64,000 nucleotides of DNA from Bradyrhizobium sp. CCBAU 53421 (GTDB lineage: Bacteria > Pseudomonadota > Alphaproteobacteria > Rhizobiales > Xanthobacteraceae), in assembly GCF_015291625.1 (NCBI RefSeq), contig NZ_CP030047.1, positions 930,001-994,000 on the forward strand. Reading direction: 5' to 3'. This document shows positions 27,385-36,763 of this stretch, one piece after another. The notes under the pieces were generated by a model. It searched no databases. It was not told the origin of the DNA and saw only the letters and a program-made list of their open reading frames with translations. Position 1 is the stretch's first letter, and each line of letters opens with the position of its first letter. Made by a program: the position numbers and the translations under genes.

Positions 27385-28478
27385 TCCGTGCCTTCGACGC
27401 CTTCTCGCTGCCGCTGCTGCGCTGGTTCGATCCCGAAGATGCCCATCGCATGGCGATCCAGGGCCTGAAGCTACTGCCGCCGATCCGGCAGCGGGTGGAT
27501 GATCCCAAGCTCGCGGTGCGCGCTTTCGGGCTGAACTTTCCGAACCCGATCGGCATGGCGGCGGGTTTCGACAAGAGCGCCGAGGTGCCCGACGCGCTGC
27601 TGCGGCTTGGTTTCGGCTTTGTCGAGATCGGCTCGGTGACGCCGAAGCCGCAGGCCGGCAATCCGCGGCCGCGGCTGTTTCGTCTCGAGCGCGACGAGGC
27701 CGTCATCAACCGCATGGGCTTCAACAATGACGGCGCGGAAGCGGTGCTGCGCCGGCTCGCCGCGCGCGCCAGCGGCGGCGGCATCATCGGGGTCAATGTC
27801 GGGGCCAACAAGGATTCGACCGACCGCATCGCCGATTATGTGAAGCTGATCGAGACCTTCGCCCCGGTCGCGAGCTATTTCACCGTCAACGTCTCCTCGC
27901 CGAATACGCCGGGCCTGCGCAATCTGCAGCAATCGGCGGCGCTCGACGATCTGCTGGCGCGGGTAATCGACACCCGCGAGCGGGTGCGCAAGAACGCCGG
28001 CGACTCGCCGGTGCTGCTGAAGATCGCGCCGGATCTCAGCCTCGCCGAGCTCGACGACGTCGTGCATATCGCCCGCTCGCGGCGCGTCGACGGCATGATC
28101 GTCGCCAACACCACGCTGGCGCGTCCCTCGACCTTGCGCGAGGAGAACCGGGCCAAGGAGCAGGGCGGCCTGTCGGGCCGTCCGCTGTTCCGCCTCTCGA
28201 CCCGGATGGTGGCCGAGACCTATGTCCGTGTCGAAGGCGCATTTCCGTTGATCGGCGTCGGCGGCATCGATAGCGGCGGCGCCGCGCTGACCAAGATCCG
28301 CGCCGGGGCCAGCCTGATCCAGCTCTACTCCTCGCTGGTCTACAAGGGCATCGGCCTGGTCGACGACATCAAGCGCGATCTGTCGTCGACTCTGCTGCGC
28401 ACCGGCCGCGACTCGCTGTCGGAAATCGTCGGCGCCGATGCCGCGACGATTACGGCCGAGGACTGGCCGGTGAGGTAA
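27381..28478 (+). CDS. pyrD: dihydroorotate dehydrogenase (quinone), class 2
   Basis: This 365-residue class 2 enzyme oxidises dihydroorotate to orotate at the inner membrane, using quinone (pyrimidine synthesis). It shows MAAGFDKSAE, RMGFNNDGAE, the catalytic Ser region FTVNVSSPNTPGLR, and the FMN/phosphate site GVGGIDSGGAALTKIRAGA with LIQLYSSLVY. The N-terminal helices (RAFDAFSLPLLRWFDPEDAHRM) form the membrane-associated quinone tunnel. GTG start overlaps the DUF952 stop. Confidence 0.96.
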   Translation: MIRAFDAFSLPLLRWFDPEDAHRMAIQGLKLLPPIRQRVDDPKLAVRAFGLNFPNPIGMAAGFDKSAEVPDALLRLGFGFVEIGSVTPKPQAGNPRPRLFRLERDEAVINRMGFNNDGAEAVLRRLAARASGGGIIGVNVGANKDSTDRIADYVKLIETFAPVASYFTVNVSSPNTPGLRNLQQSAALDDLLARVIDTRERVRKNAGDSPVLLKIAPDLSLAELDDVVHIARSRRVDGMIVANTTLARPSTLREENRAKEQGGLSGRPLFRLSTRMVAETYVRVEGAFPLIGVGGIDSGGAALTKIRAGASLIQLYSSLVYKGIGLVDDIKRDLSSTLLRTGRDSLSEIVGADAATITAEDWPVR

Positions 28479-28485
28479 CGGCTCT

Positions 28486-28617
28486 CTCGTGCCCCGGATG
28501 CAGTGCAGCGCGCCGCAGTGGTGGCGTGGTGCGCTGCTGGTCCGGGGCCCATGGTTGACATAGGTCCCGGCTCAGCGGCGCGTCACTTCGTGCCGCACCG
28601 CGTCCGGGACACGAGAG
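28486..28617. repeat. palindromic intergenic repeat between convergent genes
   Basis: CTCTCGTGCCCCGGATGC at the left matches GCGTCCGGGACACGAGAG at the right, with GC-rich inner dyads. It lies between pyrD and the MATE gene, which converge. Confidence 0.75.
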
Positions 28618-28628
28618 GCTTAGCCGAG

Positions 28629-29954
28629 TCAGGTAGCCTTGAACGACTTCCGCAGCAGCGCCGGATAGCGCAGGCCCTGCAGGCCACCGCGCGCGACGTA
28701 GAAGCCGAGCAGCGCGATCCACAGGCCGGTGTTGCCGAACGAACTGAGCGCCCACCAGGTGGCGAGGAAGATCGCAAGCGAGGCCAGCATCAGATTGCGC
28801 ATCTCGCGCGCCCAGGTCGCGCCAACATAGATGCCGTCGAAACCGAATGCGAACACGCCGGGTAGGGGCGCCAGGATCACGAACAGCAGGAAATCGCGCG
28901 CATAGCGGCGTACATCGTCGCTGGTCGTCATAAGGTTGATCAAGGCGGGGCCGAACAGTGCGAACAGCACTGATACCACCAGCGCAAAGCCGACGCCCCA
29001 CAGCAGTACCAGCCGGGTCGAATCGGCAAAGCCGCGTGCGTCGCGCGCGCCGAACGCGCGACCGCAGAGCTGCTGGGCGGCGTTGGCGAGGCCGTCGAGG
29101 AAGAAGGCGCTCACCAAGAGGAAATTGTTCAGCACCGAATTCGCGGCCAGCGTCACGTCGCCCTCGCGCGCGCCCTTGGCGGTGAAGAACAGGAACACGA
29201 CGATCAGCGCCGCGGTGCGCACCATGATGTCGCGGTTGACCGCCAGCATGCGCATCAGCTTGGCGCGGTCGAACAGCGTGGCCGCGGGAACGGCGAAGCC
29301 CGTTTGTGAGATCCGCCACGCCACGACGATGCCGACAGCGAAGCCGGCGGTCTCGGCCAGCACGGCGGCGATTGCGGCGCCTGCGATGCCGGCGCCATAG
29401 GCCTGCACCAGCAGCACGGTTGCAATCATGTTGATCAGATTGATCACGATCTGCAGCGCCAACGCCAGATTGGCGCGCGCCTGCCCGACCAGCCAGCCCA
29501 GGATGACATAATTGCCGAGCGCCAGCGGCGCCGACCAGATCCGGATCATGAAATAGCTCTTGGCCGCGCGCGTGACGCCTTCGCTGCCGCCCATCAGCTG
29601 GAAGGTGATTGCGGCGAGCGGCACCTGCAGCACGATCAGTGCCGCGCCGATCAGGCCGGCGACGATGAAGCCGCGCACCAGGATCGCGGCATATTCCTGC
29701 GGCTCGCCGGCGCCTTGCGCCTGCGCGGTGAAGGCCAGCGTGCTCATGCGCAGGAAGGCGAACAGCCAGAACAGGCAGTCGAAGATCACCGAGGCCATCG
29801 CCACGCCGCCGAGCAGCGCGGCATCGTCGAGCCGGCCGATCGCGGTGGTCGAGACGATGCCGATCAGCGGCGTGGTCAAGTTGGCGACCATCGCCGGGCC
29901 GGCAATGGCGAACACCTGGCGGGTGGTGATCTTCGGGTGAACGGGTGCGTGCAT
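28629..29954 (-). CDS. MATE family efflux transporter (DinF-like)
   Basis: This 441-residue protein has about 12 predicted transmembrane segments, usual for MATE exporters, which use H+ or Na+ gradients to expel cationic drugs or metabolites. The repeat-half pattern is clear: IAGPAMVANLTTPLIGIV in the first half and the matching LIVVFLFFTAKGAREG in the second. It includes DGLANAAQQLCGRAFGARD. The DinF-like branch is likely. Its ATG has only a weak ribosome site. Confidence 0.9.
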   Translation of the reverse strand: MHAPVHPKITTRQVFAIAGPAMVANLTTPLIGIVSTTAIGRLDDAALLGGVAMASVIFDCLFWLFAFLRMSTLAFTAQAQGAGEPQEYAAILVRGFIVAGLIGAALIVLQVPLAAITFQLMGGSEGVTRAAKSYFMIRIWSAPLALGNYVILGWLVGQARANLALALQIVINLINMIATVLLVQAYGAGIAGAAIAAVLAETAGFAVGIVVAWRISQTGFAVPAATLFDRAKLMRMLAVNRDIMVRTAALIVVFLFFTAKGAREGDVTLAANSVLNNFLLVSAFFLDGLANAAQQLCGRAFGARDARGFADSTRLVLLWGVGFALVVSVLFALFGPALINLMTTSDDVRRYARDFLLFVILAPLPGVFAFGFDGIYVGATWAREMRNLMLASLAIFLATWWALSSFGNTGLWIALLGFYVARGGLQGLRYPALLRKSFKAT

Positions 29955-30068
29955 GGCTACGATTGCAAGGAACAGGCGTTTCTATCCCGACATCCGTCGC
30001 GCGACCATGCCGGAATTGTTCTCAGAGCAATGCGGTGGCGGAGGGGCAGCCGACAAGGCATGGCATGG

Positions 30069-30803
30069 TCAGAACGTCACGACCATGCCGTCGCTCGCCG
30101 CCGTGTAGGGCAGGCTGTCGACGCGGCCGAGCATGTCGTCGCTCATATGGGTCAGCACCACGCGCCTGGCGTTGATGGCCGGCAAATGAGCTTCCAGCAC
30201 TTTCAGGCTGAGATGGTTCTTGACCGTCTTGTCGTAGGTATAGGCCTCGACGACGAAGAGATCGGCGTTTTGAGCGGCGGGGATCAGCGCGTCGGTCCAC
30301 TCGGTGTCGGCGCTGTAGCTGACGACGCGGCCTTCCGCTTCGACGCGATAGGCGAGAAACGGCCCGCCGGATTCGCCATGCACCACCGGGTAGGGTGTTA
30401 CGGTCACCTCGCCAAAGCCGCGCCGTTCCTGCGGTGCGAGCGTGACGACGGACAGGTCGAAGCGCTGTCTGGTTTTGGACGAATGCTCGAACATCACTTC
30501 CATCACCGCAGGCAACTTCGTTTCGATGCCTTCGGGCCCCGCGATCACCAGCGGCCGGGTGCGGCGGGTGAACTGTGCATCGAGCAGGAAGAACGGCAGG
30601 CCGGCGAAATGATCGCCGTGGAAATGCGTGATCAGGATCAGGTCGATCGCGTTGCGATCGATCTCGAGCCGCTTCAGTGCCGGCAGCGAGGACGTGCCGC
30701 AATCGATCAGGAAGTTGACGCGCGCGCCGCTGACGTGGAAGCAGGTGTTGAAGCGGCCTCCGGAACCGAACGCATCGCCGCAGCCGACAAATTGCAATTG
30801 CAT
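30069..30803 (-). CDS. MBL-fold metallo-hydrolase (RNase Z-like)
   Basis: This 244-residue protein carries the binuclear-metal motif THFHGDHFAGLP (H-x-H-x-DH), then VVHGESGG, YSADTEW and a C-terminal VVLTHMSDDM. The overall pattern is RNase Z-like, but the protein is shorter than tRNase Z and lacks its exosite arm, so tRNA processing is doubtful. The start ATG at 30803 follows AGGAAAG. It lies 21 bases downstream of the DUF6460 gene, likely in one transcript. Confidence 0.88.
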   Translation of the reverse strand: MQLQFVGCGDAFGSGGRFNTCFHVSGARVNFLIDCGTSSLPALKRLEIDRNAIDLILITHFHGDHFAGLPFFLLDAQFTRRTRPLVIAGPEGIETKLPAVMEVMFEHSSKTRQRFDLSVVTLAPQERRGFGEVTVTPYPVVHGESGGPFLAYRVEAEGRVVSYSADTEWTDALIPAAQNADLFVVEAYTYDKTVKNHLSLKVLEAHLPAINARRVVLTHMSDDMLGRVDSLPYTAASDGMVVTF

Positions 30804-30824
30804 CGGCTGCGGACTTTCCTTTGA

Positions 30825-31130
30825 TCAGCGGCCGCGCGGCGCGCCGAACAGCCGCGACAACAACCAGATCGGGATCACGATCACGGCGCCGAGCAGGAAG
30901 TAGCGCCAGGCCCAGTTGATCGCATCGAAGCCGAAATCCCAGAGGCTCTGGAACAGCCGGCGGATGCTGTACAGAATGTTCCACGGGTCGAGGCCGATCG
31001 CGGCAAGCACGACGCCGACCAGGATCGAAAGCAGGATCAGCCGGAACGCCACCGACAGCGGCGATCCGCCGAGAAAGCGGTACAGGCCGTCACTGTGGCC
31101 GGCCGGCAAGTCCCGGATATTGTCTGGCAT
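30825..31130 (-). CDS. DUF6460 family membrane protein
   Basis: This 101-residue protein has two transmembrane segments (residues about 28-48 and 74-95). I chose ATG 31130 because of GGGAGACAGCA before it. The pattern PLSVAFRLILLSILVGVVLAAI-GLDPWNI and the tail IWLLSRLFGAPRGR match the DUF6460 proteins of rhizobia. Function unknown. Confidence 0.78.
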   Translation of the reverse strand: MPDNIRDLPAGHSDGLYRFLGGSPLSVAFRLILLSILVGVVLAAIGLDPWNILYSIRRLFQSLWDFGFDAINWAWRYFLLGAVIVIPIWLLSRLFGAPRGR

Positions 31131-31226
31131 TGCTGTCTCCCGCGGAATCGCCCGCATTATAGGTCACGGCGGAGCACATGGGAAACCCGTGAGCCGCGAT
31201 CAATGGCTGTCATGCGGCTTGCGGGT

Positions 31227-33110
31227 TTAACTTCCTGTCATGGAGATTAACATCCGTTCAAGCGTCTCCAGCCGGTCGGCTTCGCGCGGCGGCTTGTCCC
31301 AGCGCAGGCGGCTGATCCGGGGAAAACGCATCGCGACGCCGGATTTGTGACGCGGCGAGCGCTGCAGACCCTCGAAGGCGACTTCCAGCACCAGTCCCTG
31401 ATCCGGCTCGTGCACGACGTGTCGCACCGGACCGAACTTCTCGGTGGTGTTGCGGCGGACGAAGCGATCGATCTGCAACAGCTCTTCGTCGGTGAAGCCG
31501 AAATAGGCCTTGCCGACCGGCACCAGTTCGTCGCCGGCCTCGCCACGGGTCCAGACCCCGAACGTGTAGTCGGAATAATAGGACGAGCGCTTGCCGTGGC
31601 CGCGCTGGGCATACATCAGCACCGCGTCGATGATGTGCGGATCGCGCTTCCACTTCCACCACGGACCCTTCGGCCGTCCGGGCAGATAGGGCGCGTCGCG
31701 CCGCTTCAACATCACGCCTTCGACCGCGTCGGCATCGTCGCCGGCGCCGGCGCTCCTAGGATCGGCGCGCGCTGCGGCCAGCTCTTCCCAGCTTGCGAAC
31801 GGGACGTTCGGCGACAGATCGATCCGCGGATCGTTGAGCTTGGCCACGAAGGCTTCGAGATGCGCGCGGCGTTCGGTGAAGGGCAGCTCGCGCAAATCGT
31901 TCTCGTCGTCGCCGAGCAGATCGTAGGCCCGCAAGTGGATCGGAAATTCCTTGATCAGCTTCGGCGAGACGACTTTGCGGTTCAGTCGCTGCTGCAACAC
32001 GTTGAAGGTCTGCACGCGGCCGTCGCGCAGCACCAACAACTCGCCGTCGATCGCGCCGGGCAGATGCAGCGAAGGCACGAGGTCGGGGAAGCTGCCGGTG
32101 ATGTCCTCGCCGGTGCGCGAATAGAGCCGCGCCTGGATGTGGCCGCGCGCGTCGCGGCCGGCGACCGCCTGCACGCGGATGCCGTCCCATTTCCATTCCG
32201 CGCCGAAGTCGGCGGCGTCGAGGTTGGCGAAATCGCTGTCCTCGATCGCATGCGCCAGCATCACCGGACGGAACGGCGTCGGATCACTGTTGACCGGCTT
32301 GTCGCCGCGGCCTTCGAGCCAGGCGAACAGGTCGAGATAGGGCGGCGACAGGCCGGGCCACATTAGCTCGATCTCGTGCGGGTCCTTCTCGCCGAGTGCC
32401 GCAGCTGCCGTCTTCGCCAGCCGCGCCGAGATCCCGATCCGCATCGCGCCGGTGACGAGCTTCAACAGCGCCCAGCGTCCGGTCTCGTCGAGCTCGTCCA
32501 GCCAGCGCGCCAGCTGCGCCGGCAGCTCGGCCTTGCCGAGCGTGCGCAATGTGGTGACGACGTCCGTTAGCGTCGGGGGAGGCGGGTTGTTGTGGGCGCG
32601 GAGGTCGCGATCGTTGCGCGAGAGCAGATCGTCGCTGACGTCTCGCCCGCGGTACCCCTCTCCCTCACCCTCCCCCGCAAGGGGGGAGGGAACCCATCCA
32701 CCGGCGCGTCCCTCACCCAAGTCAGTCACCTCGTTATCGCTGTGAGGTGAGCACGACGGGTGGGCTCCCTCCCCCCTTGCGGGGGAGGGTTGGGGAGAGG
32801 GGTGGCTCAGCAAAGATTGGTTGTGAGTCGCACCAGCCGCCTTCGGCCACATCAGCGCGACGGTCTCGGAGAGGTCGCCGACGTAATCGTAGGAGTAGCC
32901 GAACAGCACCGGGTCGGCGCGTTCGGTGATGAGATCGCGGATCAAGCCGGGCTTGGCGTGCTTGAACGACAGCGCGCCGGTCAGTGCCGCCAGCGCGTAG
33001 CCGCGGTCGGGATCCTCGGTCTCGCGGAAATAGCCAACCAGCAGCTTGATCTTGTTGTTGCGGCCCGGCTCGTAGGCGAGGCGGTCGAGCAGCTCGGCGA
33101 AGCGGTTCAT
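31227..33110 (-). CDS. ATP-dependent DNA ligase (ligase-associated repair module) with in-frame repeat insert
   Basis: This 627-residue protein belongs to the ligase-associated DNA damage response group. The N-terminal DNA-binding part spans residues 1-280. The nucleotidyltransferase has the active-site Lys307 in KWDGIRVQ, then YSRTGEDITGSFPD, DGELLVLRDG, EGVMLKRRDAPY and PWWKWKRDP. The OB-fold follows at the C-terminus. Residues about 98-178 are a low-complexity, Pro/Gly/Ser-rich segment encoded by an inverted pair of palindromic repeats (32650-32815) read in frame. Its ATG overlaps the exonuclease stop by 4 bases (ATGA). It seals nicks after the partner enzymes act. Confidence 0.93.
   Translation of the reverse strand: MNRFAELLDRLAYEPGRNNKIKLLVGYFRETEDPDRGYALAALTGALSFKHAKPGLIRDLITERADPVLFGYSYDYVGDLSETVALMWPKAAGATHNQSLLSHPSPQPSPARGEGAHPSCSPHSDNEVTDLGEGRAGGWVPSPLAGEGEGEGYRGRDVSDDLLSRNDRDLRAHNNPPPPTLTDVVTTLRTLGKAELPAQLARWLDELDETGRWALLKLVTGAMRIGISARLAKTAAAALGEKDPHEIELMWPGLSPPYLDLFAWLEGRGDKPVNSDPTPFRPVMLAHAIEDSDFANLDAADFGAEWKWDGIRVQAVAGRDARGHIQARLYSRTGEDITGSFPDLVPSLHLPGAIDGELLVLRDGRVQTFNVLQQRLNRKVVSPKLIKEFPIHLRAYDLLGDDENDLRELPFTERRAHLEAFVAKLNDPRIDLSPNVPFASWEELAAARADPRSAGAGDDADAVEGVMLKRRDAPYLPGRPKGPWWKWKRDPHIIDAVLMYAQRGHGKRSSYYSDYTFGVWTRGEAGDELVPVGKAYFGFTDEELLQIDRFVRRNTTEKFGPVRHVVHEPDQGLVLEVAFEGLQRSPRHKSGVAMRFPRISRLRWDKPPREADRLETLERMLISMTGS
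32650..32815. repeat. palindromic repeat pair inside the DNA ligase gene
   Basis: CCCTCCCCCGCAAGGGGGGA and its inverse copy TCCCCCCTTGCGGGGGAGGG border about 100 bases with no stop codon in the ligase frame. It is translated as part of the ligase. Confidence 0.85.
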
Positions 33111-34186
33111 GGCTTCTTGGTCTCGCCGACGGGCTGGGCCTCGCCGGCGGGCTCGGCCTCGCCGGTCAACGCTTTCGTCTCGCCTTCGTCCTCGTCGCCA
33201 TAGCCGACCAGATCGAGCGGCTGCGCGGCAAGGCCCTTGGTCTTGCACCAATGCACCAGCGCGTCTTCCTGGCCGTGGGTGACCCAGATCTCGCCGGCGC
33301 CGGTTGCCGCGATCGTCGCCGTCAGCCCGTCCCAGTCGGCATGATCAGAGATCACCAGCGGCAGCTCGATGCCACCTTGCCGCGCCCGGGCGCGGACGCG
33401 CATCCAGCCCGAGGCAAAGGCGGTGACCGGATCGGGAAAGCGCCGCGTCCAGACATCTGTTGTCGCGCTCGGCGGCGCCAGCGTGATGGTGCCGGCAAGC
33501 TCGGCCTTCTTCATGCCGCGCGCGGGCCGCAGCTCGCCGAGCGCAATGCCGCGCTCCTGATAGTAATAGGTGATCTTCTCCATCGCGCCATGCAGATAGA
33601 CCGGCGCGTCGTACCCGGCCTCGCGCAGCAGCGCGATGACGCGCTGCGCCTTGCCGAGCGAGTAGGCGCCGACCAGATGGGCCCGCTCCGGAAACAGTTT
33701 CACGGACGCCAGCAACTTGTTCACTTCGCCGGCGGCATCGCCATGGCGGAACACCGGCAAGCCAAACGTTGCCTCGGTGATGAAGACATCGCACGGGACG
33801 AGCTCGAACGGCGCGCAGGTCGGATCGCGGGCGTCCTTGTAGTCGCCGGAGGCGACGATGCGCATGTCCTTGCAGGTGACCGATATCTGGGCGGAGCCCA
33901 GCACGTGGCCAGCGGGATGAAAGGTCGCCGTGACGTCGCCGAGCCTGATCTCTTCGCCGTAGGCGACCGCCTGCACTGAGCCGGCGAAATTCTCGCCATA
34001 GCGCAACCGCATCATGTCGAGCGTTTCCTGGGTCGCGAGCACGGCGCCATGGCCCGCCCGGGCATGGTCGGAATGGCCATGCGTGATCAGGGCCCGTTCG
34101 ACCGGCCTGACAGGATCGATGTGGAAGCCGCCGGGCTTGCAGCAAAGCCCGGCCGGGACGGGCATCAGGATGTCTTGCGGGCGCAT
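33107..34186 (-). CDS. ligase-associated DNA exonuclease (MBL / beta-CASP type)
   Basis: This 359-residue metallo-beta-lactamase-fold nuclease has the metal motif THGHSDHARAGH (residues about 35-46), then FHPAGHVLGSAQI and ASGDYKDARDPT, with a beta-CASP-like second half (GAYSLGKAQRVIALL, SDHADWDGLTATI, WVTHGQEDALVHW). The start ATG at 34186 is chosen by fit to the conserved MRPQDILMPVPAGL opening. It processes DNA ends before ligation (family knowledge). The acidic C-terminus (EDEGETKALTGEAEP) is likely disordered. It is coupled to the ligase by ATGA overlap. Confidence 0.92.
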   Translation of the reverse strand: MRPQDILMPVPAGLCCKPGGFHIDPVRPVERALITHGHSDHARAGHGAVLATQETLDMMRLRYGENFAGSVQAVAYGEEIRLGDVTATFHPAGHVLGSAQISVTCKDMRIVASGDYKDARDPTCAPFELVPCDVFITEATFGLPVFRHGDAAGEVNKLLASVKLFPERAHLVGAYSLGKAQRVIALLREAGYDAPVYLHGAMEKITYYYQERGIALGELRPARGMKKAELAGTITLAPPSATTDVWTRRFPDPVTAFASGWMRVRARARQGGIELPLVISDHADWDGLTATIAATGAGEIWVTHGQEDALVHWCKTKGLAAQPLDLVGYGDEDEGETKALTGEAEPAGEAQPVGETKKP

Positions 34187-34317
34187 TGTCGCTATATAGG
34201 CGCTCCTTCCGCGATGTTTAGCCATCACGCGCGGGCTTGACCCGCGCAGCCATCTCCGGAAAAAGTCCGTGCTTTCATGGACGGCCTCGTCGGCCAAGAT
34301 CGGTTCCTTAAGAGAAA

Positions 34318-35244
34318 ATGGCTCCCCGCCTGTTTCTGTCCTCCGGTGACCTCGTCGCCGACCGCCGCTACGAGTTCGCGCGCGACCTGCAATTGAAGGG
34401 CGATCTGCCGGCCGCCGCCGAGCTGCTCGAACAGGCGATCGAGCTCGTGCCGAAATTCCCCTCGGCCTGGTACACGCTGGGGAAGATCCGCCTCGAGCTC
34501 GGCCAGCGTGAAGCCGCGATCGCAGCCTTCCGCGCCGCGCGCGACGCCGATCCCGAAGACCGCCATGGCGCCGGCCTGCACCTGATGCAGCTCGGCGTCG
34601 AGGCCGTCGGCGCGATGCCGCCGGGCTATGTGCAGACGCTGTTCGATCAATATGCACCGCGCTTCGAGGCGGCGCTGGTCGGCGATCTCGGCTATCGCGG
34701 CCCGGCGCTGCTGTTCAAGGCAGTGCTGTCGGTGCGCGCGTCGGCGAAGAAGCCGGCCTTCTTCAAGCGTGCGATCGATCTCGGCTGCGGCACGGGCCTT
34801 GCGGCCGGTGCATTCGCCGAGCACGTCGATCGTTTCATCGGCATCGACCTGTCGCCGCGCATGATCGACAAGTCGCGCGCCACCGGGCTTTATGCCGAGC
34901 TCGAGGTCGACGACATGCTGAAGGGCATTTCGGGCAAGCCGGACGCCAGCGCCGAATTGATCCTTGCCGCGGATGCGATGGTCTATGTCGCCGATCTCGC
35001 GCCGGTGCTCACTGAAGCCGCGCGCGTGCTGGTGGGAGGCGGCGTGCTCGCCTTCACCACCGAGACCCATGACGGCGAGGGCGTCATCCTCGGCGAAGGG
35101 CTGCGCTACGCCCACAGCGCAGACTACGTGCGCGCGTCGGTCGCCGCCGCAGGGCTGACGCTGGCCCTGCTCGACGATCTCTCCGCGCGCAACGAGGACA
35201 ACATCCCGGCGCCCGGGCTTGTCGCTGTCGCGACCAAAGCTTGA
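34318..35244 (+). CDS. TPR-containing SAM-dependent methyltransferase
   Basis: This 308-residue protein has N-terminal TPR-like helices (residues about 10-85: AADRRYEFARDL..., AAELLEQAIELVPKFPSAWYTL, AAIAAFRAARDADPED) and a C-terminal class I methyltransferase domain (AIDLGCGTGLAAGAFAEHV, FIGIDLSPRMIDKSR). The target is unknown. It is divergent from the exonuclease across 131 bases. Its place between the two halves of the repair module may be chance. Confidence 0.88.
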   Translation: MAPRLFLSSGDLVADRRYEFARDLQLKGDLPAAAELLEQAIELVPKFPSAWYTLGKIRLELGQREAAIAAFRAARDADPEDRHGAGLHLMQLGVEAVGAMPPGYVQTLFDQYAPRFEAALVGDLGYRGPALLFKAVLSVRASAKKPAFFKRAIDLGCGTGLAAGAFAEHVDRFIGIDLSPRMIDKSRATGLYAELEVDDMLKGISGKPDASAELILAADAMVYVADLAPVLTEAARVLVGGGVLAFTTETHDGEGVILGEGLRYAHSADYVRASVAAAGLTLALLDDLSARNEDNIPAPGLVAVATKA

Positions 35245-35247
35245 TGC

Positions 35248-35380
35248 ACCCTCTCCCCTTGTGGGAGAGGGTCGCTTCGCGCAGCGAAGCGGGGTGAGGG
35301 GTCTGCCTCCGCGGATGCATACCCCTCATCCGTCGCGGACTGCGTCCGCGCCACCTTCTCCCACAAGGGGAGAAGGTAAG
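35248..35380. repeat. palindromic intergenic repeat (CTCTCCCCTTGTGGGAGAGG type)
   Basis: CCTCTCCCCTTGTGGGAGAG and CTTCTCCCACAAGGGGAGAA surround a TCCGCGGATGC dyad. Lies between the methyltransferase and the binding-protein gene. Confidence 0.8.
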
Positions 35381-35523
35381 AGGGCGACGCATCCCGCTCC
35401 GAAACTTGAGTCTACACGCTACGCATTTGCCGTGACGCGGCATTGCGCCGCAAAGCCGTGACTTCGCGCTTGCCCGGCGCAGGGCGGAATGCGAGAGAGC
35501 TTTTCGCCTCAGGGAGAGAAACA

Positions 35524-36750
35524 ATGAAAAAACATACGCGGCGCGAATTCGGCGCCACCGCATTGTCCGTGATCGCAGCGTCGGTGCTGCCCGCGCCCTT
35601 CGTCCGGGCGGCAGACAAGAAGTACGATCCGGGCGCGAGCGACACCGAAATCAAGCTCGGCCAGACCGTACCGCATTCCGGCCCGGGCTCGCTCTATGGC
35701 GTGCTCGGCCGCGTCGGCGAAGCCTATTTCCAGATGCTGAACGACAAGGGCGGCATCAACGGCCGCAAAGTGAAATTCCTCACCATGGACGACGCCTACA
35801 GCGCGCCGAAATGCGTCGAGGCGACGCGCCGGCTGGTCGAGCAGGAGGAGGTGCTGGCGCTCTACGGTTCGCTCGGCACGGCGCCGCAGACCGCCGTGCA
35901 CAAATATCTCAATTCCAAGGGCGTGCCGCAGTTGTTGCTCAACACCGGCGCCTCGAAATGGAACGACCCGAAGACCTACAAATGGACCATGGCGGGCCTG
36001 CCGCTCTATCCGACCGAAGCGCGCATCCTTGCGAAACACGTCGTCAGCGTGAAGCCGAACGCCAAGATCGGCATCCTTTACCAGAACGACGATTTCGGTC
36101 GCGACTTCCTCGGGCCGTTCAAGAAGGTGCTGGCCGATGCCGGCGGCAAGGCACAGGTGATCCTGGAGCAGACCTACGATCTCACCGATCCGACGGTCGA
36201 TTCCCAGCTCATCAATCTGTCGAAGTCGGGCGCCGACGTGTTCTACAACATCACGACAGGCAAGGCGACGTCGCAGTCGATCCGCAAGGTGGCCGAGCTC
36301 GGCTGGAAGCCGTTGCAGCTGTTGTCGGCCGGCTCGACCGGCCGCTCGATCCTGAGCGCCGCGGGCCTCGAGAACGCCAAGGACATCGTCGCGATCCGCT
36401 ACAACAAGGAAGTCGGCGTGCCCCGCTACGAGAAGGATCCGGACGTGGTCGCGTTCGAGGAACTGCGCAAGAAGTATTTGCCGAACATCGACCCCGACAA
36501 CACCATCGCTTTCGCCGGCTACGGCCAGGCGGCGACGATGGGCGAAATCCTGCGCCGCTGCGGCGACGACCTGACCCGCGCCAACGTGCTGAAGCACGCC
36601 ACCACGTTGGCCGGTTTCCATTCGCCCTATTTCCTCGACGGCATCAATTACAGCTATACGCCCGACGACTACACGCCGATGAAGACGCTCTATGTCTCGA
36701 TCTTCAATGGCAAGGACTGGGATCTCGCCGGCGAGCCGATGACGGAGTAG
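35524..36750 (+). CDS. ABC transporter substrate-binding protein (branched-chain amino acid type, Tat signal)
   Basis: This 408-residue protein has a twin-arginine-type signal (TRREFGATALSVIAASV, residues about 4-22). ATG 35524 follows AGGGAGAG. The type 1 periplasmic binding fold opens with TEIKLGQTVPHSGPGSLYG, then EAYFQMLNDKGGINGRKV and DDAYSAPKCVEATRRLVEQ, typical of LivJ-like proteins for aliphatic amides, urea or branched-chain amino acids. No LIV permease genes are nearby. The Tat-like signal is unusual for a LivJ-type protein. Confidence 0.9.
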   Translation: MKKHTRREFGATALSVIAASVLPAPFVRAADKKYDPGASDTEIKLGQTVPHSGPGSLYGVLGRVGEAYFQMLNDKGGINGRKVKFLTMDDAYSAPKCVEATRRLVEQEEVLALYGSLGTAPQTAVHKYLNSKGVPQLLLNTGASKWNDPKTYKWTMAGLPLYPTEARILAKHVVSVKPNAKIGILYQNDDFGRDFLGPFKKVLADAGGKAQVILEQTYDLTDPTVDSQLINLSKSGADVFYNITTGKATSQSIRKVAELGWKPLQLLSAGSTGRSILSAAGLENAKDIVAIRYNKEVGVPRYEKDPDVVAFEELRKKYLPNIDPDNTIAFAGYGQAATMGEILRRCGDDLTRANVLKHATTLAGFHSPYFLDGINYSYTPDDYTPMKTLYVSIFNGKDWDLAGEPMTE

Positions 36751-36763
36751 GGGGCACGGCACT

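Noticed and set aside
30069..30803. True tRNase Z
   Set aside because: It lacks the flexible exosite arm and is shorter than tRNase Z; only the MBL core is shared.
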